Shown: in pieces, positions 33,186 to 41,809 of the stretch
Layout: the number at the start of each line of letters is the position of its first letter
Position numbering within the stretch: position 1 is the first letter of the stretch
Assembly: GCF_002269255.1 (NCBI RefSeq)
Contig: NZ_CP022823.1
Coordinates: 124,001-188,000, forward strand
From: Klebsiella quasivariicola
GTDB taxonomy: Bacteria > Pseudomonadota > Gammaproteobacteria > Enterobacterales > Enterobacteriaceae
Length of the DNA stretch: 64,000 nucleotides
Reading direction: 5' to 3'
Notes under the pieces: generated by a model
The model's database searches: none
Told to the model about the DNA's origin: nothing
Seen by the model: the letters and a program-made list of their open reading frames with translations, nothing else
Made by a program: the position numbers and the translations under genes

Positions 33186-34156
33186 CAGAGCAGCCCCTGA
33201 TTTTGCAGGAGAAGATGAACCTGGCTGGCTGAAATATCGCCGGTGCTGGTGCTGTTTTCCGGTCTCACGATATGCTGATTTTTACCGTATCCGCCAATCA
33301 GTCCCGGATCGGTCGGGCCATAGAGCGTGAAGTTCGGTTTATCCAGCGCGGCGGTCAGATGGCTCAGTCCGGTATCGACCGAGACGACGGCCCGGGCGCC
33401 GGCCAGAACCTGCGCCACCTGCTCAAGGCTCATGCGCGGCAGTACTTCAACATACTCCCGTCCTTCCGCCAGTCGTTTTGCCCGCGCCTCTTCGTGTGGG
33501 GCGCCCCACGGCAGCTTAATACGAACGCCGCTGTCGGCAAGCAGATCGAGAAGCTCCTGCCAGCGGGGTTCCGGCCAGTGTTTATCGTCGCGGGTGGTGG
33601 CGTGCAGGAAGACCAGATAGGGGGCGGCAGCGCTAGCCTCATGCTGCAGGAAATGGCGCGCAATGGCGTAATCTCCCTGCGTCTGGGGTTTCGCGTAGCC
33701 GAGGCTTTTGGCGAACAGCTCGCGGGTACGCTCCACCGCATGCTGCGGTTTCGCAATGTGGTGGCGGCGATTGTAAAACAGGCTGGCCAGCGGCTCGCGG
33801 GCCGTTTGCCAGTCCATACCGTGTTTCACGCCGTGTGCCAGGCGAGTGACCAGCGCGGCGCTTTTTACCAGCCCCTGGGCGTCGATGATGACATCATACT
33901 TTACCGCCTGAACGGCCTCGCGAAAGGCTTTACGCTCGGCTTTAATCGGCGCGGAAAACCAGGCCTTACGCCAGCGACGAATCGCCACTGGAATGATGCG
34001 TTCAACGCTTTCATGCCAGGAGGGGATTTGCGCGAAGCCTTCTTCCACCACCCAGTCGAAGCGAATACCGGGGTGCGCCTGCGCCGCGTCGGTTAGCGCG
34101 GGCAGCGTGTGCAGCACATCGCCCATCGATGAGGTTTTTACGATCAATACCCGCAT
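33185..34156 (-). CDS. waaC: LPS heptosyltransferase I
   Basis: 323 residues, family 9. RVLIVKTSSMGDVLHTLPAL at the N-terminus, VVSVDTGLSHLTAALDKPN at the ADP-heptose site, and YGPTDPGLIGGYG. It adds the first heptose to Kdo. Four bases separate its start from the waaF stop; its own stop overlaps the WaaZ-like gene. Confidence 0.97.
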   Translation of the reverse strand: MRVLIVKTSSMGDVLHTLPALTDAAQAHPGIRFDWVVEEGFAQIPSWHESVERIIPVAIRRWRKAWFSAPIKAERKAFREAVQAVKYDVIIDAQGLVKSAALVTRLAHGVKHGMDWQTAREPLASLFYNRRHHIAKPQHAVERTRELFAKSLGYAKPQTQGDYAIARHFLQHEASAAAPYLVFLHATTRDDKHWPEPRWQELLDLLADSGVRIKLPWGAPHEEARAKRLAEGREYVEVLPRMSLEQVAQVLAGARAVVSVDTGLSHLTAALDKPNFTLYGPTDPGLIGGYGKNQHIVRPENSTSTGDISASQVHLLLQNQGLL

Positions 34157-34159
34157 CCG

Positions 34160-35218
34160 CTATGCTTCCTCGTGCCCGGTTTTTTCCGTCAATAGCGCAT
34201 TCAGCTCCTGCAGGACGCGTTCTGGCGTAATGTCGATCAGGCTCTGATGATAACCTTCGGCGGCATCGCCTTTGCGCACTTTGTGGTAGCCGGTAATCAG
34301 ACGGATCACCCGCGCTTTATGTGACAGCGGAGGGGTGAAGTCCGGGCTGCTCGGGCCATACAGCGCCACCAGTGGGCGGTCCAGCGCGGCGGCGACGTGC
34401 ATCAGCCCCGAATCGTTAGTCACTACAGCTTTACAGGCGGCGATCAGAATGACCGCCTGCTCCAGCTGGGTTTCACCCGCCAGGTTGCGGCACCAGGCCT
34501 GCTGCTCGCTGCTGAGCGCGGCGATGATCTCTTTGCCGGCCTCGTTATCTTTTGCCGAGCCGAATAACGCAATCTGATAGCCATCGTCGATGAGCTTTTT
34601 CGCCAGCGCAGCATAGTGATAGTGCGGCCAGCGTTTGGCCGGGCCGAACTCCGCGCCGGGACAGAAGCCGATGATCGGCCGGTCGTTCGACAGATTAAAG
34701 GCGCTGCAGGTCTGTGATTTTTCGCCATCGTTGACCTGCAGCTGCGGCCATAGCAGAGGTTGCGGCAGATCTTTGGCGCAGCGCATGACGCCGTTGTCAT
34801 AGGCCAGCGCCACGTAGCGTTCCACCATCAACGGCCAGGCGTCTTTATCCAGCACCCGGGCGTCGTTGAGCAACCCGTAGCGCATCTCGCCGCGCCAGCC
34901 GGTGCGCAGCGGGATGTTGGCAAAGAAGGGGACTAATGCCGATTTAAACGAGTTCGGCAGCACGTAAGCGCGATCGTAGCGACGCTCGCGCAGGCTATGG
35001 CCGAGCTTGCGGCGTTCACCGATAGCCAGCGCGCCGTGGCCCAGCGGCATCGGGATCGCTTCGTTCACTTCCGGCATGCGCGATAGCAACGGACGGCACC
35101 AGGCTGGCGCCATCACGTCAATAATCGCCTGGGGATAGCGCGCCCTGAGCGTACGATAAAGACTTTGCGACATCATCATGTCGCCCACCCAAGACGGGCC
35201 TATCACCAATATTTTCAT
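34160..35218 (-). CDS. waaF: LPS heptosyltransferase II
   Basis: 352 residues, family 9. KILVIGPSWVGDMMMSQSL starts the protein; CPGAEFGPAKRWP and VTNDSGLMHVAAALDRPLV are the donor-site motifs. It adds heptose II to heptose I of the inner core. It follows hldD by 9 bases and runs on to waaC. Confidence 0.97.
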   Translation of the reverse strand: MKILVIGPSWVGDMMMSQSLYRTLRARYPQAIIDVMAPAWCRPLLSRMPEVNEAIPMPLGHGALAIGERRKLGHSLRERRYDRAYVLPNSFKSALVPFFANIPLRTGWRGEMRYGLLNDARVLDKDAWPLMVERYVALAYDNGVMRCAKDLPQPLLWPQLQVNDGEKSQTCSAFNLSNDRPIIGFCPGAEFGPAKRWPHYHYAALAKKLIDDGYQIALFGSAKDNEAGKEIIAALSSEQQAWCRNLAGETQLEQAVILIAACKAVVTNDSGLMHVAAALDRPLVALYGPSSPDFTPPLSHKARVIRLITGYHKVRKGDAAEGYHQSLIDITPERVLQELNALLTEKTGHEEA

Positions 35219-35227
35219 GCTTGTTTC

Positions 35228-36160
35228 TTACGCGTCGCGGTTGAGCCAGGCCATATATTCCGTTACGCCTTCGGCAACGGTTTTGAACGGTTTGTCATAG
35301 CCCGCTTTGCGCAAGTTAGTCAGATCCGCCTGCGTGAACGCCTGGTAGCGGCCTTTCAGTTTGTCCGGGAACGGGATGTACTCGATGCTGCCTTTTTTGT
35401 GGTATGCCAGGGTCGCATCGGCGACGGCCTGGAAGGATTCCGCGCGGCCGGTGCCAAGGTTGAAGATGCCGGAAACGCCGTTTTCCCAGAACCACAGATT
35501 GACGTCAGCTACGTCGCCCACGTAAACGAAGTCGCGCTTGAAGCCGTCGCTGCCTTCGAACAGTTTCGGACTTTCGCCATTATTCAGCTGGGTATTGAGG
35601 TGGAAAGCCACGCTCGCCATGCTGCCTTTATGGCCTTCACGCGGCCCGTAGACGTTGAAGTAGCGGAAGCCGACAATCTGCGAATTGGCTTCCGGCAGGA
35701 TCTGGCGCACGTATTCGTCGAACAGGAATTTGGAGTAGCCGTAGACGTTCAGCGGCTGTTCGTACTCGCGAGATTCGATGAAGTCGCTGGTGCGTCCGCC
35801 GTAGGTGGCCGCTGAAGAGGCGTACAGGAACGGAATTTCGCGCTCCAGGCAGTAGTGCAGCAGCTCTTTGGAGTACTGATAGTTGTTGTCCATCATGTAC
35901 TTGCCGTCCCACTCTGTGGTGGAAGAGCACGCGCCTTCGTGGAAGATAGCGTCGATGTCGCCGAACTCTTCGCCCGCCATAATCTGGATCAGAAAATCTT
36001 CTTTATCCATGTAGTCAGCGATGTTCAGGTCAACCAGGTTCACAAACTTGGTGCCGTCTTTCAGATTGTCGACAACCAGAATGTCGGTAATCCCTTTGTC
36101 ATTCAGCGCTTTAACGATGTTGCTGCCGATAAAGCCTGCGCCGCCGGTTACGATGATCAT
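35228..36160 (-). CDS. hldD: ADP-L-glycero-D-manno-heptose 6-epimerase
   Basis: 310 residues. GGAGFIGSNIVKALN is the NADP-binding Rossmann motif and YGYSKFLFD supplies the catalytic Tyr-X3-Lys. It makes the heptose donor used by WaaC, WaaF and WaaQ. First gene of the hldD-waaF-waaC-(WaaZ-like)-waaL transcript and divergent from kbl. Confidence 0.98.
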   Translation of the reverse strand: MIIVTGGAGFIGSNIVKALNDKGITDILVVDNLKDGTKFVNLVDLNIADYMDKEDFLIQIMAGEEFGDIDAIFHEGACSSTTEWDGKYMMDNNYQYSKELLHYCLEREIPFLYASSAATYGGRTSDFIESREYEQPLNVYGYSKFLFDEYVRQILPEANSQIVGFRYFNVYGPREGHKGSMASVAFHLNTQLNNGESPKLFEGSDGFKRDFVYVGDVADVNLWFWENGVSGIFNLGTGRAESFQAVADATLAYHKKGSIEYIPFPDKLKGRYQAFTQADLTNLRKAGYDKPFKTVAEGVTEYMAWLNRDA

Positions 36161-36373
36161 AACTGTACCTTTGAAGTTGGGAGCCCGGAGACAATCCGGA
36201 CATGAATGCTCATATCATATCACCACATGAGCAAGCCTACAGCCATTCGCAGAATAAGGTGCTGGGCTGACGTGATTTATGCTGCAAATAATTCATTCAG
36301 GCCTGCATCATCTCGTATCAGCGTATAGCTTTGGGTAATATGTGCCAAATTTTGCCGAATCTGGAGAGTTGCA

Positions 36374-37567
36374 ATGCGTGGTGATTTCTACAAACAGTTA
36401 ACTAGCAATCTGGAGACCGCTCGGGCCGAAGGTTTGTTTAAAGAAGAGCGCATCATCACCTCGGCGCAGCAGGCGGATATTACCGTCGGCGACAGCCACG
36501 TGATTAACTTCTGCGCCAATAACTATCTGGGCCTGGCGAACCACCCGGAACTGATTGCCGCGGCGAAATCCGGCATGGACAGCCACGGTTTCGGGATGGC
36601 CTCCGTCCGCTTTATCTGCGGCACTCAGGATACGCACAAGCAGCTGGAGAAGAAGCTGGCCGATTTCCTCGGTATGGAAGACGCGATCCTCTACTCCTCC
36701 TGTTTCGACGCCAACGGCGGCCTGTTTGAAACCCTGCTTGGGCCGGAGGATGCCATTATCTCCGACGCCCTGAACCATGCTTCGATCATCGACGGCGTGC
36801 GCCTGTGTAAAGCGAAGCGCTTCCGCTATGCCAACAACGACATGCAGGAGCTGGAAGCGCGTCTGAAAGAAGCCCGCGAAGCCGGCGCGCGCCACGTGCT
36901 GATTGCTACCGATGGCGTCTTCTCCATGGACGGCGTGATCGCCAACCTGAAAGGCGTGTGTGATCTGGCGGACAAATACGATGCGCTGGTAATGGTCGAT
37001 GACTCCCACGCCGTCGGCTTCGTCGGCGAAAACGGCCGCGGCTCCCACGAATACTGCGACGTGATGGGGCGCGTCGACATCATCACCGGCACCCTCGGTA
37101 AAGCGCTGGGCGGCGCCTCTGGCGGCTACACCGCCGCGCGCAAAGAGGTGGTCGAGTGGCTGCGTCAGCGCTCCCGCCCGTATCTCTTCTCCAACTCTCT
37201 GGCGCCGGCCATCGTGGCCGCCTCCATCAAAGTGCTGGAGATGGTCGAAGAGGGGGCAGACCTGCGCGATCGCCTGTGGGCTAACGCGCGTCTGTTCCGC
37301 GAAAAAATGACCGCGGCAGGCTTCACGCTGGCGGGCGCCGACCATGCCATCATTCCGGTGATGCTGGGTGAAGCGGTGGTGGCGCAGAACTTTGCCCGCG
37401 AGCTGCAAAAAGAAGGGATTTATGTCACCGGCTTCTTCTATCCGGTGGTACCGAAAGGCCAGGCGCGTATTCGCACCCAAATGTCGGCGGCGCATACCCC
37501 TGAACAAATTGAGCGTGCGGTGGAAGCCTTTACCCGCATCGGCAAACAACTGGGCGTCATCGCCTAA
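36374..37567 (+). CDS. kbl: Glycine C-acetyltransferase
   Basis: 397 residues. A PLP enzyme: the lysine in TGTLGKALGGASGG binds the cofactor, and VDDSHAVGF carries the ring-contacting aspartate and histidine. It splits 2-amino-3-ketobutyrate with CoA into glycine and acetyl-CoA, the second step of threonine breakdown. It pairs with tdh 12 bases downstream. Confidence 0.97.
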   Translation: MRGDFYKQLTSNLETARAEGLFKEERIITSAQQADITVGDSHVINFCANNYLGLANHPELIAAAKSGMDSHGFGMASVRFICGTQDTHKQLEKKLADFLGMEDAILYSSCFDANGGLFETLLGPEDAIISDALNHASIIDGVRLCKAKRFRYANNDMQELEARLKEAREAGARHVLIATDGVFSMDGVIANLKGVCDLADKYDALVMVDDSHAVGFVGENGRGSHEYCDVMGRVDIITGTLGKALGGASGGYTAARKEVVEWLRQRSRPYLFSNSLAPAIVAASIKVLEMVEEGADLRDRLWANARLFREKMTAAGFTLAGADHAIIPVMLGEAVVAQNFARELQKEGIYVTGFFYPVVPKGQARIRTQMSAAHTPEQIERAVEAFTRIGKQLGVIA

Positions 37568-37579
37568 TAAGGGTGTGAG

Positions 37580-38605
37580 ATGAAAGCGTTATCCAAACTG
37601 AAAGCGGAAGAAGGCATCTGGATGACCGACGTACCGGAACCGGAAGTCGGCCATAACGATCTGCTGATTAAAATCCGCAAGACCGCCATTTGCGGGACCG
37701 ACGTGCACATCTACAACTGGGATGAGTGGTCGCAGAAGACCATTCCGGTGCCGATGGTGGTCGGTCACGAATATGTCGGCGAAGTGGTCGGGATTGGTCA
37801 GGAAGTGCGCGGCTTTAAGATTGGCGACCGCGTCTCCGGTGAAGGGCATATTACCTGTGGCCACTGCCGCAACTGCCGCGCAGGCCGCACCCACCTGTGC
37901 CGCAACACCATCGGCGTGGGCGTCAACCGCCCTGGCTGCTTTGCTGAGTATCTGGTGATCCCGGCCTTTAACGCCTTTAAGATTCCCGACAATATCTCTG
38001 ATGATCTGGCGTCTATTTTCGACCCGTTCGGCAACGCCGTGCACACCGCGCTCTCCTTCGATCTGGTGGGGGAAGATGTGCTGGTCTCCGGCGCCGGCCC
38101 GATCGGCGTGATGGCGGCGGCGGTGGCGAAACATGTCGGCGCGCGTAATGTGGTGATCACCGACGTCAACGAGTACCGTCTGGAGCTGGCGCGCAAAATG
38201 GGCGTCACCCGCGCGGTGAACGTGGCCAAAGAGAGTCTCAACGACGTGATGGCTGAGCTGGGCATGACCGAAGGTTTCGATGTGGGTCTGGAAATGTCCG
38301 GTGCGCCGCCGGCGTTTCGCAGCATGCTCGATACCATGAACCACGGCGGCCGTATTGCGATGCTGGGTATCCCACCGTCGGATATGTCCATCGACTGGAC
38401 CAAGGTCATCTTCAAGGGGCTGTTTATTAAAGGTATCTATGGTCGCGAAATGTTCGAAACCTGGTACAAGATGGCGGCGCTGATCCAGTCTGGCCTCGAC
38501 CTTTCGCCGATCATTACCCACCGCTTCGGCATTGACGACTTCCAGAAGGGCTTCGATGCGATGCGATCCGGCCAGTCCGGAAAAGTGGTATTGAGCTGGG
38601 AATAA
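37580..38605 (+). CDS. tdh: L-threonine 3-dehydrogenase
   Basis: 341 residues, zinc-dependent alcohol dehydrogenase type. CGTDVHIYNWD and GHEYVGEV hold the catalytic zinc; CGHCRNCRAGRTHLC supplies the four structural-zinc cysteines; SGAGPIGVMAAAVAK binds NAD. It oxidises threonine to 2-amino-3-ketobutyrate, passed to Kbl. Leucine/Lrp control is known in E. coli but not visible here. Confidence 0.98.
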   Translation: MKALSKLKAEEGIWMTDVPEPEVGHNDLLIKIRKTAICGTDVHIYNWDEWSQKTIPVPMVVGHEYVGEVVGIGQEVRGFKIGDRVSGEGHITCGHCRNCRAGRTHLCRNTIGVGVNRPGCFAEYLVIPAFNAFKIPDNISDDLASIFDPFGNAVHTALSFDLVGEDVLVSGAGPIGVMAAAVAKHVGARNVVITDVNEYRLELARKMGVTRAVNVAKESLNDVMAELGMTEGFDVGLEMSGAPPAFRSMLDTMNHGGRIAMLGIPPSDMSIDWTKVIFKGLFIKGIYGREMFETWYKMAALIQSGLDLSPIITHRFGIDDFQKGFDAMRSGQSGKVVLSWE

Positions 38606-38636
38606 TCCCCTGGTGCTGTCGTAAAAATGAGCCCAA

Positions 38637-38660
38637 AAGGCGCCTGCGGGCGCCTTAATT
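38637..38660 (+). terminator. kbl-tdh terminator
   Basis: AAGGCGCC and GGCGCCTT form an 8-bp stem with a TGCG loop, 31 bases after the tdh stop, followed by AATTTAGATTT. The poor T-run makes it an ordinary rather than strong terminator. Confidence 0.65.
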
Positions 38661-38774
38661 TAGATTTGGATAACATTTTTAGCCTGCTTAATATTAAGCG
38701 CACAATTTCTACATCGATTTTCCGGTTATTCGCTTATACAGTGTGTTTAGTCTCAGTTTAACTTTGTAACTATC

Positions 38775-39563
38775 ATGCTTAAACTCTCCGTATGCTTACT
38801 AACCTGTAACTCTGCACGCCTGCTCAGGGAGGTGCTCCCGCCTTTGCTGAAGGTGGCCGATGAATGTATCGTTGTCGATTCCGGCAGTACAGACGACACA
38901 GTCTCTATTTGTCAGCAGTTTGGTCTTACCGTCCATCACCATGCCTACAAAGCTCACGGCGCGCAGATGAACTATGCTATCGGGCTGGCCAGCCATGACT
39001 GGGTGCTGTGCATGGACAGCGACGAAATTCTTGATAATGACGTGGTGGCGGCCATTCAGGCGCTAAAAGCGGGGGAGGAGCCCGACCCAACCTGTGCCTG
39101 GCGTCTGCCGCGCTACTGGTTTGTGCTTGGCAAACAGGTGCGGACGATCTACCCCATTTCCTCGCCGGATTACCCGGTGCGCCTCTTCAACCGCCAGCAG
39201 GCGCGTTTTAACGACCGGCCGGTGGATGACCAGGTGGTCGGCCACGCGCGCTCCGTTAAATTGCCGGGCTTCGTTCGCCATGACACCTTTTTTTCGCTGC
39301 ATGAAGTGTTTAATAAGCTGAACAGCTATACCACCCGGCTGGTGAAGTACCAGCAGATCAAACCTTCGCTGACGCGGGGGATCGTCAGCGCCATTGGCGC
39401 TTTCTTTAAGTGGTATCTGTTTAGCGGAGCGTGGCGCTATGGCAAGGTCGGCGTGGTCACCGGGCTGTACGCCACGTTTTACAGCTTTCTCAAATATTTT
39501 AAGGCGTGGTACGCCCACGAAGATAATCAGGCGCCCGTCGCGCAAAAACGAACGGACCCCTGA
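38775..39563 (+). CDS. Orphan family 2 glycosyltransferase, WaaE-like
   Basis: 262 residues. LSVCLLTCNSARLLREVL, CIVVDSGSTDDTVSI and VLCMDSDEILDN are the same family 2 motifs as in WaaE, and overall layout and length also match it. The C-terminal quarter is hydrophobic (TRGIVSAIGAFFKWYLF, VGVVTGLYATFYSF), suggesting membrane contact. It stands alone on the plus strand between tdh and yibQ, outside the LPS operons but within 20 kb of them. An LPS or other envelope glycan is the likely acceptor; the sugar cannot be told. E. coli has the unrelated-looking waaH (yibD) near this position. The start has a weak ribosome site. Confidence 0.75.
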   Translation: MLKLSVCLLTCNSARLLREVLPPLLKVADECIVVDSGSTDDTVSICQQFGLTVHHHAYKAHGAQMNYAIGLASHDWVLCMDSDEILDNDVVAAIQALKAGEEPDPTCAWRLPRYWFVLGKQVRTIYPISSPDYPVRLFNRQQARFNDRPVDDQVVGHARSVKLPGFVRHDTFFSLHEVFNKLNSYTTRLVKYQQIKPSLTRGIVSAIGAFFKWYLFSGAWRYGKVGVVTGLYATFYSFLKYFKAWYAHEDNQAPVAQKRTDP

Positions 39564-39568
39564 GTGGT

Positions 39569-40525
39569 CTAGTTGCCGGGATTGTCCCAACCCTGCCATT
39601 TGAGGCGATAGTACTGGACCAGCGCGCTCTGGCTGATACTGTCGCTGAGGATAGTGAAGAAGCGGCTGGCGTTTACGGGCTCCAGTGGATGCTTCGGCTT
39701 GCAATACTTCACGCCATGGAACGGATTACGCGGTTTCCGCTGCACTGGCAGCGTTTGTTGCGCAGGCGGCTGAGCGTAGTTGGGCGTCGAGTTGTCGACC
39801 TGCGGCTCGTTCAGCAGGCTGCTCGGGCGCACCAGCGTGATATCCGACGGCAGGTTATAGACCATCTGCTGCAGCACCCGCACCGTCGTCGGATGCGGAT
39901 GGCCAATAGCAATCGCCGAGCCGTTGCGTCGCGCCAGCGCGACAGCGCGATTGAACTGGTTACGGATATCGGCTTCGTTCTGCGTATCGTCAAGAAATAC
40001 CTTGCGCTTAATCACCTTTACGCCGGTGCCCTGGGCGGCGCGCATGGCCTGGGTGTTGCCGATGGTGACGCTGTCGAGAAAATAGAGATTGTAGCGCTCC
40101 AGGGCCTGCATCACCTTCTGCATGCCAAACAGGTTGGAGGTCATCGCGCTGCCCATATGGTTATTCAGCCCGACGGCGTAGGGGACTTTGCCGTAGGCCT
40201 CGCGAATGATGCGCTCGATCTCCTCGCTGCTCATCTCAGGACGCAGGGTGTCTTTTTCCAGCGGCTGTTTGCTGAGTGGCGCCATCGGCAGATGAATGAG
40301 CACTTCATGGCCCAGATTATGCGCTTTAGTGGCCATTTCCCGGGCGTGCGGCGCGTTCGGCAGCACGGCGACGGAGATAGTGGATGGCAGCGCCAGTACC
40401 TGATTCTCGGTTTGCGGGCGGTAGCCGAAATCGTCAATAACGATGGAGAGTTTGCCAGCGAACGCTGGCGCCGCCAGAGCCAGCGAACCGGCTACGGCAA
40501 GAGCAATTGCGCGAAATTGAAGCAA
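39569..40525 (-). CDS. yibQ: Divergent polysaccharide deacetylase family protein YibQ
   Basis: 318 residues from a TTG start that lies 3 bases after envC. The signal peptide (AIALAVAGSLALAAPAFA) sends it to the periplasm. The deacetylase-like fold shows IDDFGYR, HLPMAPLSK, GLNNHMGSAMTS and AIAIGHPHPTTV. The family is of uncertain activity; its link to envC suggests a cell-wall role. No ATG exists before residue 60, well inside the domain, so TTG is the only reasonable start. Confidence 0.85.
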   Translation of the reverse strand: MLQFRAIALAVAGSLALAAPAFAGKLSIVIDDFGYRPQTENQVLALPSTISVAVLPNAPHAREMATKAHNLGHEVLIHLPMAPLSKQPLEKDTLRPEMSSEEIERIIREAYGKVPYAVGLNNHMGSAMTSNLFGMQKVMQALERYNLYFLDSVTIGNTQAMRAAQGTGVKVIKRKVFLDDTQNEADIRNQFNRAVALARRNGSAIAIGHPHPTTVRVLQQMVYNLPSDITLVRPSSLLNEPQVDNSTPNYAQPPAQQTLPVQRKPRNPFHGVKYCKPKHPLEPVNASRFFTILSDSISQSALVQYYRLKWQGWDNPGN

Positions 40526-40528
40526 AAC

Positions 40529-41800
40529 TTATCTTCCCAACCACGGCTGTGGATTGACCGCCTGACCCTGGCGGCGAATTTCGAAATAGAGCGACGGACG
40601 GCCCTGACCGCCGCTGCTGCCTACGAGCGCGATAGGCTGGCCGGCACGAACCTGCGTACCGACGCTGACCAGCGCGCTTTGGTTATAGCCATACAGGCTC
40701 ATGTCGCCTTTGCCATGTTCGACCACCACCACCAGACCATAACCCTGCAGCCAGTCGGCCAGAATGACCCGACCATCGGCAATGGCTCTGACTTCGGTGC
40801 CTTCAGACGCGGCGATAACCATCCCTTTCCAACGTAGTTCACCTTGCAGCTGTTCGCCATATCGATGAAGGAGAGGACCGCGAACCGGCCAGAATGCCTG
40901 ACCGCGCGGCGAGCCCAGCCCGCCGGTGCGTGACATCAGCGAACGCTCGCTTTCCGTTGGTTTATAGGTGGTGCCTTTGCGCGACGCTTCCTGCTGGCGG
41001 TCGCGCACCGCCTGCGCGTCGCGTGCTTCCCGATCGGCGCGGGCTTTGGCGGCAGCTTCCGCCTGGGCAATACGACCGCGTAGGCGCGATTCGTTAGCCC
41101 GCATTTCGCTTAGCTGTTGCTGACCCTGCTGAATGGAGGACTCGAGTCCGGAAAGGGTCTTTTTCCGTTCGTTACGTGCTTGCTCCAGCTTCGCCTGCTG
41201 GGCTTTTTGCTCGTAGACCAGCGTCTGCTGTTGGCTCTGCTTCTCTTCGAGCATCGACTTCTGGACAGCCATCTCTTCACGCGTTTTCTTCAGCTCCGCG
41301 ATGGTCTCCTGACGGGCCTGGTTGAAGTAGCTGAAATAGACCTGCATCCGCTGGTTGCGCTGACCTTCTTCACCGCTGAGCACCATCTGGATACCGGTGT
41401 GTGGCCCCTGACGGAACGCGGCATCGAGCTGCGCGGCGAGATTACGCTCCTGAGACGCGCGCTGGCGCTCCAGCTTTGCGAGCGTGGCGTTCATCTCGTC
41501 AATCTGCTTATTGAGCTGGTTCAGGGTATCCTGGGTTTCGCGGAGTTTGCGGGTTGCGGCGGCGATCGCCTCTTCCTGCGCTTTGAGCTGGGCAAGCAGG
41601 CTCGCGCGCTGCTGCTGCTGTTGCTTAATCGCCCGCTGCTTCGCGGCGATATCGGCCTGAATAGACTTTAGCTGATCGCGATCGTCGGCGTGAGCAGATG
41701 ACGCGCACAGCAATACGCCAGCGCTGAGCGCGCTGGCGTAAAGGACGGATCGAACTGCCGTTGCGATCCATGTAGTTGAATACGTCGCCTTTCCCCTCAT
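40529..41800 (-). CDS. envC: Murein hydrolase activator EnvC
   Basis: 423 residues. A signal peptide ending in SSAHA leads to a long coiled coil (about 40-270, rich in Gln, Lys and Glu) and a C-terminal LytM domain (YGEQLQGELRWKGM, VVVEHGKGDMSLY). In E. coli this LytM domain has lost catalytic residues and EnvC instead activates the amidases AmiA and AmiB at the septum under FtsEX control. The ATG has no clear ribosome site but lies 10 bases after gpmI, so coupling is possible. Product length is close to the 419 residues in E. coli. Confidence 0.95.
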   Translation of the reverse strand: MRGKATYSTTWIATAVRSVLYASALSAGVLLCASSAHADDRDQLKSIQADIAAKQRAIKQQQQQRASLLAQLKAQEEAIAAATRKLRETQDTLNQLNKQIDEMNATLAKLERQRASQERNLAAQLDAAFRQGPHTGIQMVLSGEEGQRNQRMQVYFSYFNQARQETIAELKKTREEMAVQKSMLEEKQSQQQTLVYEQKAQQAKLEQARNERKKTLSGLESSIQQGQQQLSEMRANESRLRGRIAQAEAAAKARADREARDAQAVRDRQQEASRKGTTYKPTESERSLMSRTGGLGSPRGQAFWPVRGPLLHRYGEQLQGELRWKGMVIAASEGTEVRAIADGRVILADWLQGYGLVVVVEHGKGDMSLYGYNQSALVSVGTQVRAGQPIALVGSSGGQGRPSLYFEIRRQGQAVNPQPWLGR

Positions 41801-41809
41801 GGGGAAGGA

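Noticed and set aside
36398..37549. Long open frame of 383 codons antisense to kbl
   Set aside because: Runs exactly opposite a conserved enzyme gene in GC-rich DNA; the product is rich in His, Arg and Gly with no family motif, a typical antisense shadow.
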